Assembly (NCBI GenBank): GCA_902806575.1 | Contig: CADCXD010000004.1 | Coordinates: 4,216,001 to 4,280,000 of the forward strand | Length of the DNA stretch: 64,000 bases | Direction of reading: 5' to 3' | From: Jackrogersella multiformis | Lineage: Eukaryota; Ascomycota; Sordariomycetes; Xylariales; Hypoxylaceae | In this document: positions 12,500 to 25,900 of the stretch, piece by piece | How the letters are laid out: each line of letters begins with the position of its first letter | Numbering within the stretch: the stretch's first letter is position 1 | Position numbers and translations under genes: made by a program | The notes under the pieces: generated by a model | Databases searched by the model: none | What the model was told of the DNA's origin: nothing | Seen by the model: the letters and a program-made list of their open reading frames with translations, nothing else

Positions 12500-14768
12500 A
12501 TGAGTCATCGCACAGATCAAGATATCGAGATCAGGAAGCTCCGGGCCCTGCTGGAGGAGAAGGATGCCGTGCATCGGGAGGCGATGAGAAATAAGGACGA
12601 GGATCTTCGCAGAGCGAAACGAGAAATATCACACCTACAAAGCTCTGTTTATCAATCGCAAATAGTTCAGTCCTCGAACCCGAGCATTCTTGATGCTGCT
12701 TCTGCTGCTGCTTCTGCTCCTGCTTCTTCTTCCACTGTTCATAATGAGTTCCAACTGTCAAGTACTACTACACCTGTCAAGCCTTTCCACCAAGATGGCA
12801 TGTCGAGAAGTAATACAGTTCCTCGAAGCAATGGTATCCATGGGTATAGTCGTCATGAAGGCGCTGCACGACCATCTGTAAGATTACTTTTCTAAACAAG
12901 CCCTCATCTTACTATGCATGATTTTACCGGGCATACTGACGGCCGTTCGTTAGAACCGACATAGCCATAATGCCCACGCCGTCAAGCGTGCTAGGACCAT
13001 GTCCCAGCAAGCTCCAGTATCACAGAAGATGGATCGTCTCGGTTCAAACCTGTCTACTCAATCCGCTGGTCCCTTCACTGGCGACGCACCGATATCCCCT
13101 CCGCCGCGGATGCATAACGCCGCCAACGCGCAGATGAGAAGTACCAGCATGGTGGGTTACGTAGACAAAGACGAGCCTGTGTCGTCTTACGCCCTTGCCC
13201 ATTCTCAGTCTATGCGTTCCTCTCAGTCATCAAAACATCGACATGACATGCCCACCCTCTCGGAGTCGGGGCCTATGACGGGCATCCTGCTCGACCCCGA
13301 TGTATTTTTCTCCCAGCACCAATATTCCGAAGAGCCTCCTCCCCCGGCGGTAGATTCCTTCGGTTCATCGGTCCCCTCACAGAACCAGGATGTTGATGTG
13401 CCCCAATTCAACATTACTAATGTGTCCGTCTGCGGCTCGATGACGACAGCGCCCACGTATGATACGGCGCCGATGACTCGACAAAATAGTTTGTTCGACA
13501 ACCAGTCTGTTTCCGGCGGCGTTCGTATGATGAGTCTTGGGTCGCAGATGTCGCAGATGTCGCAAGGTGGAGAGGCGTATTATCAAGAAGGGTCTCAGCA
13601 GAACGGCAGCGGTGGAGATAACTCGCCACTGGGGAAACGGCCCTACTGCAGCGAAGATGCACTCATCGCCGTCGGATCCAGTCTCGCACCGCCCTTTGCC
13701 CACCAGTACGCTGCTTCAGCGCCCACCGACGTACTCTTCGCGTCTTCGGACATGGAGCGATCAGTATCAAGCACGAGCATGGCCAGCACCAGATCCACAT
13801 CGTCCTTGAAGGTCCGGGCTAAGGATACTCTGAAGCTACAATGTCAGCGGGCTTTAAATGCACCTTTGAAACCTAAGCCGAGTAATGAACAGAGCCCGGG
13901 CGAGACGCAAAGCAACACTAAGAAGGACGGCAAGACGGCTATCACGAAGACCAAGTACGTACGACCGAAACAACCCAAGGTATTCTGCGACCAGTGTGAC
14001 GAGCACAAGGATGGATTCCGAGGTGAGCATGAGCTTCGCCGCCATAGAGATGCCAAGCATCAAACCACCGTCAAGAAATATATCTGCGTCGACCCAGCCG
14101 CATACGGCCTCCCTATAGGCATCCCCGCTGTCAACCCTCTCAGCAAATGCAAGGCTTGCAAGGCGCAGAAGAAATACGGCGCATACTACAACGCGGCTGC
14201 TCACCTTCGCCGCACTCACTTCAAGGAGAAGCCATCGCGACAGAAGAACAAGGGCAATGGAAACAACCGTAACGACGAAGACAAACGTGGCGGCAAGGGT
14301 GGTGGTGACTGGCCCCCGATGAGCGAGCTCAAGAACTGGATGAAGGAGATCTGGGTGAACAAGTACGATCTAGACGATGATGACGACGGCGACGAAGATG
14401 TTAGTCATTCCACCGTGGATCCCGAATCCGGGGTAATGGAATCGTATCCTCCCGAGTTCAACATATCGCACAAGATGACCGGTAATATGTTCGCCGAGGT
14501 GGATTATAATCTAGTCGTTAACACTGATGTCGCCTACATGAACGGGATGCCGCTCTCGTCCGCTGACTTCAACTTTGCCAATACCATGTCGCCCACCACC
14601 ATGTCACCGAACTTCACTCCAGATATGTCAGTAATTAATCCCCAAGACCACATGAATCAATTCAGTTCAGCCCTGTCGTCGTCAGCAACTGTCACCCCGA
14701 TGACAGTCTACCACGAAGTACCGCAGCACATGGATGATTTCGACTTCAATATGGTCTACCCTCAATGA
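12500..14768 (+). CDS. Zinc-finger regulatory protein, KLAP1-like
   Basis: Two exons, 12500-12877 and 12954-14768, joined across a 76-nt phase-0 intron (GTAAGA...TTCGTTAG), encode 730 residues. Residues ~5-50 form a short charged coiled coil (EIRKLRALLEEKDAVHREAM), followed by a long Ser/Gln-rich disordered region. The conserved core starts near residue 471. It has CDQCDEHKDGFRGEHELRRH followed by a second Cys/His cluster, KCKACKAQKKYGAYYNAAAH then LRRTH at ~525-550. This two-part zinc-binding block is typical of a Pezizomycotina family that includes proteins annotated as key lime pathogenicity protein (KLAP1) of Colletotrichum, described as a putative transcription activator. An acidic patch (DLDDDDDGDED) and a Met/Pro/Ser-rich tail follow and could act in transactivation. 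DNA target unknown; the family link is from memory of the motif, not a search. Confidence 0.85.
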
Positions 14769-17700
14769 TCCCACCCGCTTGCTCTCTTCTTTTGATCCTT
14801 GTGAGCATAGAGAAATTTGGGAAGAGGGATTCGGATAGAGACATGAGAAAAAAAAGTAAAAAAATTCGGAAAAAAATTCAAGGATCAGAAAGAGGAGAGT
14901 AACGTTGGCATTCGACGCCATTTCTTCCCCGATCTTTGCTTCAATCGACCAGTAAATCTGCATCGTAGCAGCTCTGATCTGGATGTTACTAAACGCTATT
15001 TGAAGCTCTTTTCTGATCATCCTTTCAGTCGCTTGTTATTTTCGTACTTACTGTTTTTAATTGCACTATTCTTTCTTGTTTATTTTATAAGGGGTACATC
15101 ACATTGAGCCCATATTTTCGTATCATAACAATTCGGGCGGGTGGGATCCGTGAGGATACGTTTTCATCACCGCCCGCTCCCTCGGTCGATCGACATACCT
15201 ACCTACCTATCGTAGCCGGAGTCTCGAACGAAGGGCTAGCGTCGGGCCTGTACCAAATATGCAAGCGAACACAACGTTTTACCCGGGATGGGCTTCTGGC
15301 TGTCAGTAGCCCGGTGAACTACGCCGCACTGAAATATGGTGCGTGTTGTCACCTACTTGTTTTCACGGCCTCCTCGAGGAGTCCTGCAAGGGGTCCCGGC
15401 GACCTAGAGGCGGCGCCTCTTTGATTTTGATCATTTTCTTCCTACCAAATCATGGTCCTGGCGTTTTGGAAACGGGCATATTACTTTGCTTTATAAGAAG
15501 GGATCCCGGCGAGTTCTTTTTTCGGCGTTCCGCTTGTATATATTTGTCACCTGGGCGGGTAGACGGGGCAAGGGAGGCCAAGCGACCGGGCCGGTTATGA
15601 CATATTGTCTTAGCGCGGAGTTGTGAGTTTATGGCGACGTGGGCATGAGGGCAAATAGGGACATGGGATATTTCCCTTCCCCTTTTTCTTCTCCCTGGCA
15701 ATATTGTGGCGCTCGGGTGGGGGGGACGGGGGACACCCGAGTACGGCGAGGGTTCTTACGCTGCCGCCAGCTGAAAAGGGGGCACACCAGATAAGCGGAC
15801 GTGCCGGCTGGTTGGCTTCTAAGTAACCTGCATTTTGCCTCCATCGTTTTGACGTACTTCACTGTACCATAATGCGTTGAATTTAGTTCTAGTAGTAGTT
15901 GGGTACTCCCCCTCAAGAAACGGGGAGTTGTCGTCTGACCATTGATTTGGTGGACTGACTATTAAGGTGCGAAGAGCACACTTGCCAACTCAGTTTTTAC
16001 TCTTAGCTCTTCTCTGTCGTGTTTCCTGTCGAAATCGAACTACGGACTCTTGTCTTTGCGATTTGCTTACTACTTACGTGTCCAGTAATTATATTAGCCT
16101 GAAGAGGTATCTTGCTAGGTAGGTTTGAGAAGTAGGCGTCGTTTAATTACACGCAGGCACGAAGCTATCAGTAACCTGGTGAGTTCTGGTGCTCATCTAA
16201 CTTGATAGTCATTCTTTTATATAATCGTCATCCAGATTTCTATATATTACTTGTGATTGTGAGGATACCCCCGCTACGAATCGGCCTCTTCCTCGGTAGT
16301 CCACATTGTTGCTTTGATTTAGGTTAATCAGGAGACTCCTTTATATAGACCGCTAGAGAACTCTACAAGATATCCTTATAATTCAATGTTTTCTTTTCCT
16401 ACATACCAGTACCTAGACCTCCTAGTCATTACTGGATATTTTGGGGCGTTCTGACATGCTACTCCCTTCTCATACTTCTCATCCAGCATGATCTCCCAGC
16501 CTGTGAATCGGCTGCCACGCAGAATTTAACGTTACCTCGTCTCAGCCTCTAAGCAAAGTCCCAGCCCGTTATTTGGCCCCCAATTTTCAATAATGTAGGA
16601 AGTTTCAAATTATTATGTTAGTTCGAATGCGGGAATCAACCCTTGTTTGATACTCCTGTGATGGAACAGTGCTTCTGCATTGTGTTACAGAAAGTCGGCA
16701 GCCATCAGGTGATAAGATGATCATATAATTGTTGGTCTAAACAATCCTATTCAGCTGAAACATTAGGAGTTCTTGGTATTCTACCCTAGAAGCTTGAATG
16801 CCTATTCATTGTCTACGCGTACCTACCATCTCAGATTGTATCATGATGGAAAAGAAAAAAAATTCACGCCCCTTCGAAATGGTTATTCTTATGGATATGT
16901 GGTTTCCCGTCCAATGCCATACACCTCTAGGTTAGATGCGTCTAGATTCATCACTCTGACTTAAAATGAGCCAATTATCAATACCTCTCCCGGCAATGCG
17001 GCGTGGTGTGAGTCAGCTTGCGGGGGTGTGCCATCACAGCCTTATACCATATTTAGACCAGCCATCTTGCTGGTGGCACCGCATGATTGTACGTTGGGGG
17101 CCACCGGATGAGGCCATTAGGATGTTAAAGCCCAGCTATTCGAGTCTACGAGAACCGAGTTCTTCAAAGCTCTAAACTTATAGGTGTTGTGTACCTAGAT
17201 CTGCCGTGTAGCTCCATTTTATGTATTCGTTCTAGTAGCACTAATAGCAAAGCCAGGGAGGGCTCCGGCTTTAGAATTCACTCGCGTACTTGACTACCTA
17301 GGCCGGTACCTTTGAAACTTTCATATAATTCGTAGTGTTTAGCCCAATTGAACATGAGAACGGTTGCTAAAGAATATGAGACGAGGGGGATGCTGCAATG
17401 AGAGACATCTATCATCCCCCCCTGCATGTTTTCACACAACTAAGCAGCTGATAATATGATACAACCCCCTTTGTTCCTTATTTGGTGATGGTATTCTTAG
17501 CCTCAGCCAGCCGTAATCCGAGTAGGAGTTATCTTCCCTAGTTCGAAGGATCAAAATGCACATATTTTTCGTTCGGTATTGCAACCAGCTGGCGTAGCCT
17601 ATGAATTAACCCCCCTACTATGGAACTATCGAAGGAACATGACACAACATATACCTGTACAGGGTTCCTACACAGGCAGATAAAACCCTGCCACGCTCTC

Positions 17701-17933
17701 GGGTCTAATATATGTCTATTTCTCGACACATAGGCGCTGAAGTTGCTGATACTTTTAGCAGTTCATTGCGGAAATCCCCGAGAGTCCGATCTAGGCGAGC
17801 TTGAATATAAGACTTCGATATATATGTTTAGTTCTTTCGTTCTTCACATCAGACGCGGCACAGCTTCCGACTCGTAGGTTAACTCGACATTATCTTCTAA
17901 CGTCGGCCGCTGAGGTGATACTCCCTAGGCACG
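14769..17933. other. Intergenic region, no gene recognised
   Basis: About 3.2 kb. The first ~300 bp after the stop is A-rich and likely 3' UTR. The rest has mixed composition, with open frames that lack domains and run on both strands without codon bias. The last 150 bp (TATA-like runs near 17815-17830) presumably contain the promoter of the membrane-protein gene. Confidence 0.55.
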
Positions 17934-19840
17934 ATGGGTTCGTACATATCCATTGCTGAGTGCCAGACACGCTACAACATCACACTCGACTGCACTGTTG
18001 AGGGCACGAATATTACCGTTGACGGCAGGATTGTTGTCGAAGCTCCGTTCACGAAGATTGGAAATTTTAACAGGGGGGATTTCCCCGGTGATCCAGATAT
18101 TGCTGGTATAGGAGTATGTCTTATACCTATCCTTGACTACGTACTATCTAAACTCACATATAAACTCTTAGATACTCGGAGTCTTTGTCGGAGTCACGTC
18201 GTTCGCAATAGCTGCTGGTATCACGTCACTTATATGGCAGTCGGCAAAGACTTATCGCAGGAAAGGCACTAATAGGGAAAAGTATGAGAAATCTAGACGT
18301 ATGTGGTTATGGTAAGGTAGCTGATATGCGTCTTCTTAGACAGAAGCCAGAGACAGAATATTGGACTAGCTTCTCTGACATCCTCGAAACACTTATTCTT
18401 GCCTGTAGCGACCAACAGGTGTTTACCGGAGCTGCGTATGCGCTCACGCTTCGATATTGGAGAGGGTGCACGGTCTCGGCCTATCACTACAACATCGTCG
18501 CAAATATGATGTTGCTCACCTGCGCTACGCATCTCATGTCGGTCACCATCGTTCGGAACTATTGGAAATTCCCGTGGCTGGCCTTCCTCCGCGTCGTCAG
18601 CATAACCTTCGTTTTCATAGTCACTGGACTGCTCATGACCAACCAAAATGCGACCACGGGCCCGACATTTCCCACCGGTATTCCGAATGAAAATGAGACA
18701 GACAGCTCGATATTTCTCGCAGCTGCCTGCTTTCAGACAGAAGGGCATACGGTCGTCGATACGTTTAAGGAGGCGACGTCGAATGCCGATGCCTTTTTCA
18801 AGGACAATATCGCCCAGTCGACGCCGCACAACAAGATCCAAGGCTGGAATTTATACATCCTCACTATGCTCTTTTACGGGGCCGCCACGATTGCCGAGTT
18901 TATTAGATTTTTCCGACGGGGGAGAAATAGACCTGGCTTGAGAGCTCGTATCGCCAACCCATTCCGACGATGTTGCGGCCTTGGGACGCCCATCCGGAAG
19001 ATCGTGCAGAGTGTGTTCTTGTTTTACCTCGCACTCGGCGTGGGCCTTAGCTGTGCTGTTACCATCATCTCGACCGGCTACATCTTCAAACTCCGAAGGT
19101 GGGTTGATAAATCAGGATGGATTCAGCTGGAGAACAACCAGAACCCGGAAAGTGACGCAAAAAGCTTCGGCCAACTGGTTCCCATATTCTCGAGCGCGTT
19201 GATCGTCTTTAGCTTCGCTCAGATCATAAGCGGTATGAAGCCTGGCCCCCTCCTTACTCTGTGTTTGCCTTTGAACTCACAATTGATGGTAGAGAAACTC
19301 ACACGGCACAATAATCGCAAGCATGAAAATGAAGATCTACCCCCGCAGACCAACACTATTCAATATCTTGACCCTTCTCATCATAATTTAGTGCCTCCAC
19401 GTATTCCGGAAAAGGACGGGAAAGGATATTTCAAGACACCAGGAGTGAGCTGGGCAAGCTTGCCTCCGCGAGTGGACTTGGAGAACCAGTTTTCCTGGGA
19501 CAGCGATATGAATCTAGCCAGCAGTCAAGTAGTTACGCCATTACTCAGCAGTAGTGATTATTCGTCGACTACCGTGACGCCTGGTACGAAGCAGCAGCAG
19601 CATGTTGTAAATAATTCAGACTACAGTATCTCGCCCCTTCGATACGAGACGACACCATCACCCTCGTTCCCGTTCCCGGTACGGCCACAGGGCCACTCAC
19701 GGAACCAAAGCTCAGTTTCGTCTCGCAGCTCGAGCACGCCCCAGCCGCGCAGCTTGATAGGCACTCCTCATATATCCCAGGAGCAGGAGTCTACGCCGAG
19801 GCGGGGGGTTACAAGTGGGATTCCGACTCGGCCGTCCTAG
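17934..19840 (+). CDS. Polytopic membrane protein of unknown function
   Basis: Three exons, 17934-18113, 18172-18298 and 18351-19840, give 598 residues. Introns of 58 and 52 nt use GTATGT donors; the second acceptor (CCAG at 18347-18350) is chosen because it alone keeps the reading frame. A short extracellular-type N-terminus (Cys, NIT and NVT-like sites) leads to a helix made by exon 2 (ILGVFVGVTSFAIAAGITSL). About five further hydrophobic helices follow: near WRGCTVSAYHYNIVANMML, FLRVVSITFVFIVTGLLM, LYILTMLFYGAATIAEFI, FLFYLALGVGLSCAVTII and VPIFSSALIVFSFAQIISG. The tail is ~170 residues, Ser/Pro-rich and likely cytosolic. The architecture, including a conserved EKSRQTEYW just before the second helix, is seen in uncharacterised Pezizomycotina membrane proteins. 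No transporter or receptor motif is recognised. Confidence 0.85.
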
Positions 19841-20509
19841 AACGAAGGGAAGAAATGGCTGGGCTGTACATGAGTTTCTTGGGTATCTATGAGGTAGGCA
19901 GGTATGAGAAGGAAAGCAATTATAGGAGATATGTCGGATTAATACAAGTATTACTTTAGCAAGGTCAAACCATGGAACTTGCTATAAAAGTGAGGAAATT
20001 CATTTACCTAGGTAGGTAAGTACCTAGGTACCTAGGTACGTACAAACCCCCTGTAATTTCCCCGCATACATGCGCTGGTCCCACCAAAGCTTGAAGCTTC
20101 CAATGTTCAAGGTGTTGTTGGCAGCAATGGCAGGTGGCAGGTGGCAGGTTCCAAGGTACGTACACTAGCTACACTAAGTAGTACAGTTACGTCGTTACTC
20201 CAATAACTTTTTCCCTCCCTTGTCTTTTCCCTTCCTTTTCTTTCCTTTCCTTTATTTCCCAGTTTGCACCTTTGTGTCCCGTGGGAATTAATAAAAGTAT
20301 CGTCATCTGTCTTCGAGCTTGGTGCCTCCTTCTAATGCATCTCCTCCATGGGAAGAATATGTCGCCCTTCGTTTCCTCCTTCTAGCTCCTAGTTCGCACC
20401 TAGGTACCTAGGTACATATCTGGGTATTTTACCTTCATTTCCAGTTATAACCTTAGGACATCACCAACACCAACACCTTTGATCCCCCTCCGAGTCAATC
20501 CAAGTTGGC

Positions 20510-20552
20510 CAATGCCTATACCTACACCTATACCTATGCCTATGCCTATCGA
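20510..20552 (+). repeat. CCTATA/CCTATG hexamer tract
   Basis: Tandem CCTAYR-type hexamers lie directly before the preferred start of the small membrane protein. If translation began at 20505 they would encode alternating Tyr/Thr/Ala, which argues that they are leader sequence and that ATG 20556 is the real start. Confidence 0.7.
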
Positions 20553-20555
20553 AAT

Positions 20556-21017
20556 ATGGGAGATCATAACGAAGATGCGCCCTCTGCGCCCCCACCAGTC
20601 TACCAGCTCCCGGAATGGGAGACTATAACCCACCCTCCGAAACCTCGTCAGTCGTTACTGGGCCGAATTCTTCCCTCGAAAAGCCCTGCTGATGAATCTC
20701 TGGTATTGTCACCCCGACCTTCGACGACAGCGGAGCTCGATCGAGCGAAAGAAACGCCCGGCCGAGCGTCTACCCTCCCTCTACATACCTCCTCGACTAC
20801 CGAGAATAGCTCAGCAAAGCCTACTTCCGCCACTTCCTTCCGCATGCGCCTGGATTCCGCTCTTCCTCCACACCGAACCTACGCCGGACGCTCACGACGC
20901 TTTCTGTTCTTGTACATCCTTCTACCCTTGGCAGTCTTCCTCTTCGTACTTACCCCACTAGCCATAGGCCTAGGGGTAGGTCTGTCACGCCGCTCCCGAG
21001 CCGCAGACACCCGTTGA
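20556..21017 (+). CDS. Small proline-rich tail-anchored membrane protein
   Basis: A single-exon frame of 153 residues from ATG 20556 (MGDHNEDAPSAPPPVYQLPEW). An in-frame ATG at 20505 would add 17 residues encoded by a simple hexamer repeat and is less likely. The N-terminal ~105 residues are Pro/Ser/Thr-rich and soluble, with PPPVYQLPEWE recalling a PPxY-type motif (PPVY). Near the C-terminus, basic RRF precedes a ~28-residue hydrophobic segment (LFLYILLPLAVFLFVLTPLA then IGLGVGL) and a short basic end. This predicts one membrane span with the N-terminus in the cytosol. Function unknown; coding status rests on composition and the clean membrane segment. Confidence 0.65.
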   Translation: MGDHNEDAPSAPPPVYQLPEWETITHPPKPRQSLLGRILPSKSPADESLVLSPRPSTTAELDRAKETPGRASTLPLHTSSTTENSSAKPTSATSFRMRLDSALPPHRTYAGRSRRFLFLYILLPLAVFLFVLTPLAIGLGVGLSRRSRAADTR

Positions 21018-22623
21018 AGGAAAATATGAAGAGGATGGATGATATGGTTAGAGGACGCAGCAACTTAAGAATTGTGCCTTCTGCGAGCGTTGTCTCTACA
21101 GGAAGTTCAGATGACGGTAGCCTACTATACCCAATTTGCTATGAGCTCGAAACGTGTTTAAGTGTACGACGACCAGGTAACGTCTGAAATTGAGTTACGA
21201 ATGCTTTCTGTTTTTACGTGCCAAACATATCTAAGCCCGCTAGGTTCAACTGAGTCTTGATGGCAAGACCAATAGACTACCCAACTAGGTATGTCTACCT
21301 AGGTACCCTAGGTACCCTAGGTAGGTACGAAAATTCGCTTCACCTACATCTCATAGAGGTGACAATAAAGTACTGGCTATTACGACGGTGAGTTTTCGGA
21401 GAGGAACTCTAGAAATCACGATAAGAGGCAATAGCCTAACCTTAGCCTATCACTGCCGCCAACTTTCCATATGTATATTTACATATATATATATATATAT
21501 GCAGCTCTTCTTTGTCACCGAGTCCCGATTATCGGACCCTCTACTCTCGCCGATCTTTGCCTCCGGCGGACACCGATAGGGCGGAACCGAACCAATGACA
21601 TCTAGCTTGTCGTATTGCTTGTACCCAGCGGCCAGACCATTAGCCGATCAGGCTTACCCATGTCGAGTTGTCAAGCACGATACAGTGGGCCTGGTGGAGT
21701 GGTATTTACACCACTATGTTGTCCATAGTATACTTTTCATGAAATAAACGTTCTCGAGTTTCTAACAAAGGAACAAGAGATGACCACAAGAGGCAGCTCA
21801 GAATGGGTGAAAGATAGACCGAACCTTAGGTAATGGTAGATAGACAAAAAATGCAGAATGTACAGCACCGTTACTTAGCTACCTATGCAGTGTAGCAGTT
21901 ATATAACTCGAGAATCATGGTATTAACAAGTGAAGCTTACGCAAGTAGCTCGAGCTGAGGTGGCCGTAGCGTTGTAAGTAGTATCCATTTCTCAAATAAT
22001 AGTTTTATACATACCTAGTAGTCAGACCATTCCAAGTTAACCTACTATGAGGAAGTCGTTTGACCTAGATATATTAGGAGGTAGGTAGCTTAAACACACG
22101 TCAGACATATTTGGCTTTATTTAGAAGCCACTAGGTTAGGTTAGGTTAAATTGATATTCGAGCCATACGCCATCTATTTGAGATGAGACTCTTTGAGATC
22201 CTTTCTAATAATTTGAGGAGTGACAGCTTATTTCCCCCGGGTATGGTCTTACATTAGAATACAACGTAGGTGAGAAGTATTTTATAATCCAAACTCACTA
22301 ACTGTGATAAACTCTGTGCAGATATAGAGGCAAGACTAAAATTACATAGGCTGCCCCTGAGCATCAAACAGGCTCTCCTGAGAGTGGATATGGCTAGACG
22401 GCTTCCTGGTAAAAATAAAAAAATAAATAATAAACAAAAGCATCGTGCTTTTAGGCCAGGGGCAATTCGTAATATCCCTCAAAGACTACCTATGTACCTA
22501 AGCTACCTAGGTTAGGTAGGTTAGATGCGCATAAAGTTTTTGCGTCCTTGTACACATGGGAATCTGAAATATAAGCAATATAACAGTCTTTTGGTACTCG
22601 AAACCCTCCTTATTTCCTTGTTC
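21018..22623. other. Intergenic region left of the retroelement
   Basis: About 1.6 kb with CCTAGG palindromes at 21298-21327 and 22505-22512 and a (TA)n run at 21483-21500. No gene is recognised. The last five bases before the element (CCAAT at 22624-22628) are its target-site duplication. Confidence 0.6.
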
Positions 22624-22628
22624 CCAAT
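22624..22628. repeat. 5-bp target-site duplication, left copy (CCAAT)
   Basis: CCAAT directly precedes the left LTR and is repeated exactly at 29103-29107 after the right LTR, as expected for retroviral-type integration. Confidence 0.88.
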
Positions 22629-22937
22629 TGTGACAAGGGCAATAGGACTTGGAACTGTAGTTCAATTTCGAGTAATAATTCTTTATGGTCTTAAGGTCCT
22701 TACTGTTTCTTTCTTTTTGCAAAGGAAGGCGTAATAACCTATATGTATATAATCTGAATATTTTCTTAAGCGCCGTTAGCGCCTTCTTAATTTTATTAGT
22801 TTAATTTTATATATATTAATTAAGTTTTTTAATTAACTTTATTTAATAACTTTATTTTATAAGTTTTAATATATTTTATATTTATTAATTTATATATATT
22901 AATTATATTTTATTTTATAAAGTTTATTTATATAATA
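22629..22937 (+). repeat. 5' LTR
   Basis: It aligns without gaps to 28794-29102. Differences are C/T or G/A except for one clear transversion that I saw. The outer ~150 bp keeps normal composition; the inner half is converted to A+T. Confidence 0.93.
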
Positions 22938-25900
22938 TTAGTTTTTTTTTTAATATTTATTTTTAAATATATTATATAATTATAAAATCGTAAAGTTTAT
23001 TAATATATTATTTATAAAATAATTTAATTATTACTTTTATTTTTTTATTAAATATATATTTATAAAGTTTTTAAGTTTAATATTTTTTAACCGGTTAATT
23101 TTTTTATTTTATAAGATATTTTACTTTATTTTAATTTTTAATAAAATTTATTACTTATTTTATTTAATAGTTTTTAAATTTTATTAAGGTTATTATACGT
23201 AAAACTTAATTAAAGTTTAAAGTTTTTTAATTATTAATACGATAAAGTTTAATAAATAAAATATAAAACGAGTTATATATTTTTTATTTTTTTAAAAAAG
23301 TAAGTTTTATTATAATAAAAAAAATTATTTATTAAATTTTAAAAAAGTTTAAAAGCTTTTTATTTAATTTTTTAACGAGGCGTTTAATTTTAATATTTTT
23401 TACGTTTAATATTATAAGTTAATTTATTTCGAAAATTAATATATTTTTTTATTTATTAACGGCTTCGTTTTAAATATTTTTAAATATTTTAATATATTTA
23501 TATTATTTAATATATATATAATTTATTTTTAAAATTACGTAAAATATTTATAAAAAGATTATAAATTATCGGGTAATAATTATAATTAATATAAAAAAAG
23601 GTAAGTTATATTAATAAAAAAATAATATTATTATAAGCGAATTTTATAATCGTAAATAAGTTTTTTTAATTATTTATTTCGTAATTAATAAAAGCTTTAA
23701 AATAAACCTTTAAAATTTAATTAAAACGTTTTATTTATTTATCGGTTTATAAATAAAATAAAATATTTATACGAAACTTAATATTTATTAATTTAAAAAA
23801 GTTTTTTTAAATATAAAATATAAATTTAAAATTTTTATTAAAAATAATATTTAAAAGTATATCGTGTAATTTTTAATATTATTTAACGAAAATTTTAATT
23901 AAATTATTAATTTTTTTTATTTTTATTTTAAAAGAAATAAAATACGTTATTTTTAAAAATAAATTTATTATTATTATTAATTAAGGTTTATAATATAATT
24001 TTATCGGTTAAAATGTTTATATAAAACGTAATAAAAGATTTTATTTTATTAATATTTTAAATAACTTTATACGTAATTTTAAATAATGTTTTTAATATTT
24101 AATTATTAAAAGTTTTAAGTAATTAATTTTAAGGTTTTATTTATTTTTATATATTTAACGACGAAAGTATTATATTTAATGAAAATGACTTTTTTTTAAA
24201 GTTTCGTAAGTATTTAAAGTTTTTTCTTTTAATATAAAAGGTTATTTTATAAAGTAACGTTTTTAAAAGGATTTTTAACTTACGTAATATACTTTAAGTT
24301 ATTAATAACTATTTTTTTTAATCGTTTAATAAAGTTAAAAGCTTAATTAAATATAATAAAATTATAAAGTTTTTTTAATATAACGAAAATAATTATTAAA
24401 AAAGCGAATAAAGTTCTTTAAAAATGTAAAAAATGTTTATTTTATAAAACCGATTTTATAAGTTAATATTACGATAATTTTAAAAAAATATTAATTTTAT
24501 TATTTTACTTATTTAATCGGTAGTTAATTATAAATTAATATAATAAAAGTTTTTATATTTATTTAATTTAACGTTAATTTAAAATTTTAATTATTATAAA
24601 ATAAGTTAAGTTTTAATAATTTAAGTAAATTTCGATTTAATATTTAATTTTTTTTAAGTATTAATGTTATTTTTCGAAAAAGTTTATTATAATTAATAGT
24701 TTTTTATTATAAATTTTATAATTTATTTTTACCGGTATAAACTTATAAAAATAATAAGTTATAATAAAGGCTTAAATAAAACGGAATTTAAGTTTTTTAA
24801 AGGATTTGCTTATTTCTTTAATTTATTTTTAATCTTTTTTATTTTTTTTATTTACGTTAATAATTAATTTTATTATTTTCGAGAATTTTTTTATAAATCG
24901 TTAATAAAAGTTTATAAAGCCGATAAATTATTAAAATTCCTTTAATAATTTAAACGTTTTTTAATTATTAATGTAATTAATTTTAATAATATAATTAAAA
25001 AAGTTTATTTTTTAAACTTTTTAAAAGTACTTTTATAAGTTAATTATAAAATGATATTTTATAAAAAAATTTAAGATTTCTTTAATAATTTTATCGTATT
25101 TTTTTATAATGTTTATATAAATAAAAAGGTTATTTAAATATATTAAGAAACTTAAATCGATAAAGTTTTAAAAAATATTATTTATTATAAATTAAAAAGT
25201 TATAAAAGCATTAATTAATTTAAAGGATATAATTAAATATTTAAAGAAATTATATTTATATTAAAAGGTTGTTTTTTATTTATTTCCTTTTTTAATTTTA
25301 ATAAAGTAAAATCTTAATTTAAAATCGATTTTAATAAATTACTTTACGGTTTTAAAACGAGTTTATAATTTAAATATTATACCGGATAAAAATAATATTA
25401 TTATTTAAGCTTTTATAATTTATTATAAGTTAAAAAACTTTTTAAAGATTTAATTTATTTATAAATATTATAAGTGTTATATAAAATAAAATTAATTTTT
25501 TAATATATTCGTTATTAAATATCTCGTTTAATTATAGTTTTAACGTATCGAATTTCTTTTTATTTATAACGTAAAAAAGTTTTTAAAGAAACGTTTTTCT
25601 TTTTTAAAAATTAATAATGTAATCTTATAATTAATAATTTAAGAAATATTATTTTACTTTTTTCGTTATAATATATATAAATTTACGGAATTTTTTAAAA
25701 ACGTTTTTTAATATTTTTTTTATTTCGATATTTTTTATTATCGTTATATTAATTAGCTTCCTTGGGTTATATAAAGTTAAGTTAATATAATATTTTCGAT
25801 AATAAAAGAAATTAAATTAAATTTTTTTAAAATTTAAAAAAAAGTTTATAAGTTTATAAATTTTTATTTATTATTATAATATAATAATATTACATTTATT

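Noticed and set aside
15104..15916. Overlapping frames on both strands after the zinc-finger gene
   Set aside because: Mutually overlapping, no recognisable family, composition not coding-like.
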